Below, one piece after another: positions 62,294 to 64,000 of a stretch of 64,000 nt of DNA. Made by a program: the position numbers and the translations under genes. Under the pieces are notes generated by a model. That model was given only the letters and a program-made list of their open reading frames with translations, made no database searches and was not told the DNA's origin. Each line of letters starts with the position of its first letter. Positions within the stretch are counted from its first letter, which is position 1. The stretch lies in assembly GCA_947177165.1 (NCBI GenBank), contig CAMWTP010000016.1:23677-87676 (forward strand). The letters run 5' to 3'. Source of the DNA: an uncultured Lachnospiraceae bacterium (GTDB taxonomy: Bacteria; Bacillota; Clostridia; Lachnospirales; Lachnospiraceae).

Positions 62294-64000
62294 ATGGAGT
62301 TTGCGTCAGTTTATCACAGAACAGTCGATAATTATTGCTACATGCTTGATGAGAATCAGCTGATCATCAATCTCAAGACCGGTTATGATGTCAGGGAAGT
62401 GAACATTGTTTATGGTGATCCGTTTGCAAACGGGATTTTAGGCGGCGGTGAGGAGTGGACCGGCGAAAAGGCAAATATTCCATTCAAGAAACGCCTGAAA
62501 TACCAGCTTTGGTGGACGACGACGATTAAACCTGCGTTTAAAAGACTGAAATATTATTTTGAGCTGGTGACGGAGACGGAGCGCTGGTACTATTTCGAGG
62601 ATGGATTTGTCAGCGAGGAACAGATGCAGATCAAAGGGCGAAGCAGACAGTGCTTTACCATGCCATGGATGAATCCGATTGATATCAACAAAGTGCCGGA
62701 GTGGGTGAATGAGACTGTGTGGTATCAGATATTCCCGGAGCGCTTTTGCAATGGTGATCCATCTTTGAATCCCGAAAATACAAAGGAATGGAAATACGAG
62801 GGCGGCGTTGGACACAATGATTTTTATGGCGGCGATCTAAAGGGTATGACGGACAAGCTCGACTACTTAAAGGATTTGGGAATTACAGGAATCTACACAA
62901 CTCCGATCAATGAGGCGCCGTCTAACCATAAATACGACACGACAGATTACGAGAAGATCGATCATAATTTTGGCGATGACGAGACCATGAAAAATTTCGT
63001 GGAGCAGGCGCATCAACGCGGAATCCGTGTGATGCTCGATGCGGTATTTAATCACAGCGGGTATTTCTTTAAACCATGGCAGGATGTGCTGAAAAATGGA
63101 CGTGATTCCCAGTATTTTGACTGGTTTATGATCAATGAGTGGCCGCTGTCTGACCAGTGGGATGCGGCGAAAAAAGGACAGCTGTACACGTTTGCCTTTT
63201 TTGACGAGATGCCAAAACTCAATACCAACAATCCGGCAGTGCGCGAGTATCTGGTCGGAGTGGCTTGCGGCTGGGTGAAAAAGTATGATGTGGATGGTAT
63301 CCGCATGGATGTGGCAAACGAGGTGTCCCATGTATTTTGCAAGGAACTCAGAAAGGCATTGAAGGCGATCAAGCCGGATATCTATATTTTGGGTGAGATC
63401 TGGCATGATGCGATACCATGGCTTCGGGGAGATGAGTACGATTCCGTTATGAATTATCCGCTTGCAGGAAGTATGAAAGACTTTTTCCTCGATAAGAGTC
63501 TTACTGGGGAGGATTTTGAATTTATGATCAACCGCTGCTACACGAACTATATGCAGCAGACGAATGATGTGCTGTTCAATATGCTTGATTCGCATGATAC
63601 GATCCGTCTCAGAAACGTGACAAGCGGACTCGACGAATACAACTGTCTGTTTGCACTGTTGTTTACGATGCCGGGAAGCACCTGCATCTATTATGGAACA
63701 GAGATCGGCATGGAGGGGGGATTTGATCCGGACTGCCGCCGCTGTATGCCGTGGACCGATATCGGACAGGGCAAATACAATGAACAGATTTCCATAACGA
63801 AGCAGCTCATAAAGCTCCGGAAGAAAGAGCCGCTGATGCGGGAGCGCAACTTTCATTTCCCGGCTGACTATGCGAATCCGAGAGTGATTCAGTTCCAGAA
63901 AATGGGCTGGGGCGAGACACTCGAGGTGATTGTGAACGGCAGTGAGGAAGATATTGAGGTGAACAGGGACGAGGATAGCAAGATCATGTTCTCAAGACGG
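62294..64000 (+). CDS. GH13 alpha-glucosidic hydrolase, neopullulanase/cyclomaltodextrinase type (3' end outside)
   Basis: Open from ATG 62294 (GGGAAAGG upstream) to the right edge, 569 codons. The N-terminal CBM34-like beta domain (about 1-120) precedes the (beta/alpha)8 barrel. The catalytic nucleophile is Asp339 (GIRMDVANE), acid/base Glu368 (ILGEIWHD) and transition-state Asp435 (LDSHDT). The 29 and 67 residue spacings equal those of known neopullulanases. No signal peptide, so it acts in the cytoplasm on imported maltodextrins or cyclodextrins. Controlled by the palindromes at 62078-62137. Confidence 0.93.
   Translation, partial: MEFASVYHRTVDNYCYMLDENQLIINLKTGYDVREVNIVYGDPFANGILGGGEEWTGEKANIPFKKRLKYQLWWTTTIKPAFKRLKYYFELVTETERWYYFEDGFVSEEQMQIKGRSRQCFTMPWMNPIDINKVPEWVNETVWYQIFPERFCNGDPSLNPENTKEWKYEGGVGHNDFYGGDLKGMTDKLDYLKDLGITGIYTTPINEAPSNHKYDTTDYEKIDHNFGDDETMKNFVEQAHQRGIRVMLDAVFNHSGYFFKPWQDVLKNGRDSQYFDWFMINEWPLSDQWDAAKKGQLYTFAFFDEMPKLNTNNPAVREYLVGVACGWVKKYDVDGIRMDVANEVSHVFCKELRKALKAIKPDIYILGEIWHDAIPWLRGDEYDSVMNYPLAGSMKDFFLDKSLTGEDFEFMINRCYTNYMQQTNDVLFNMLDSHDTIRLRNVTSGLDEYNCLFALLFTMPGSTCIYYGTEIGMEGGFDPDCRRCMPWTDIGQGKYNEQISITKQLIKLRKKEPLMRERNFHFPADYANPRVIQFQKMGWGETLEVIVNGSEEDIEVNRDEDSKIMFSRR

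Noticed and set aside
62867..63856. 329-codon minus-strand frame opposite the GH13 gene
   Set aside because: The plus strand has intact GH13 catalytic residues in a continuous frame; the antisense frame is a shadow.

Overview
The window looks like chromosome from a low-to-moderate GC, spore-forming and probably motile Firmicute, most likely a gut-type Lachnospiraceae. The reasons are: a full-length SpoIVA sporulation ATPase; a CheV chemotaxis coupling protein; a tyrosyl-tRNA T-box leader; a 396-residue PRPP synthetase of the clostridial type; the conserved order DUF512 radical-SAM protein / der / plsY / gpsA / (insert) / spoIVA; and many consensus sigma-A promoters with 17-bp spacers. The genus cannot be settled by reading alone.

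Layout. 1-3936 (minus): a two-component system followed by an ABC ATPase and permease (cut by the left edge), the arrangement of peptide-antibiotic sensing and resistance modules. 3958-5154 (minus): a CPA2-type cation/H+ antiporter. 5405-7480: an HPr-like protein that lacks His15 but keeps the Ser46 motif, then a T-box leader and tyrS, with odd GGGAC...GTCCC tandem repeats between terminator and gene. prs converges on tyrS and shares its terminator. 8796-13544: housekeeping genes (DUF512 protein, der, plsY, gpsA), with a large inverted repeat and three 51-bp tandem repeats between plsY and gpsA. 13616-19684: an accessory stretch of small genes, several with their own promoters: a PIN-type toxin-antitoxin pair, DUF3784 and DUF1877 proteins, a methyltransferase, a GNAT, a histidine phosphatase, a truncated TIM-barrel gene and an Rpn-type gene with an internal deletion. 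19898-24238: MoxR ATPase, VWA protein, Zn-ribbon protein and spoIVA.

24296-30590: a sensor kinase without a neighbouring response regulator plus a lipoprotein, then cheV, a sirtuin-like protein and a large acidic/coiled-coil single-pass membrane protein. 30700-32835: hisH, hisF and ung. 33032-43393: the most unusual block, an Opp/Dpp-type importer. It has a consensus promoter, a structured leader ending in an intrinsic terminator, a 752-residue lipoprotein, a permease with a large outside domain, an ATPase carrying about 235 extra coiled-coil residues between Walker A and Q-loop, a second ATPase with a two-helix membrane tail, an unknown membrane-anchored protein and a signal peptidase.

43457-52140: carbohydrate and regulatory genes (kduD against an AraC regulator, a HAD hydrolase, a BlaI/BlaR1-like pair with twin operators, a TrmB-type regulator with lysA, and a LacI repressor with its own operator). 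52284-60310: an FNT channel, GreA, an ABC-F protein, and a MarR-controlled heterodimeric multidrug exporter with a palindromic operator. 60362-64000: a TetR regulator, an Fe-S aldo/keto reductase and the start of a GH13 neopullulanase-type gene whose promoter is followed by two perfect palindromes. No rRNA, tRNA, CRISPR array, transposase or prophage gene was found.
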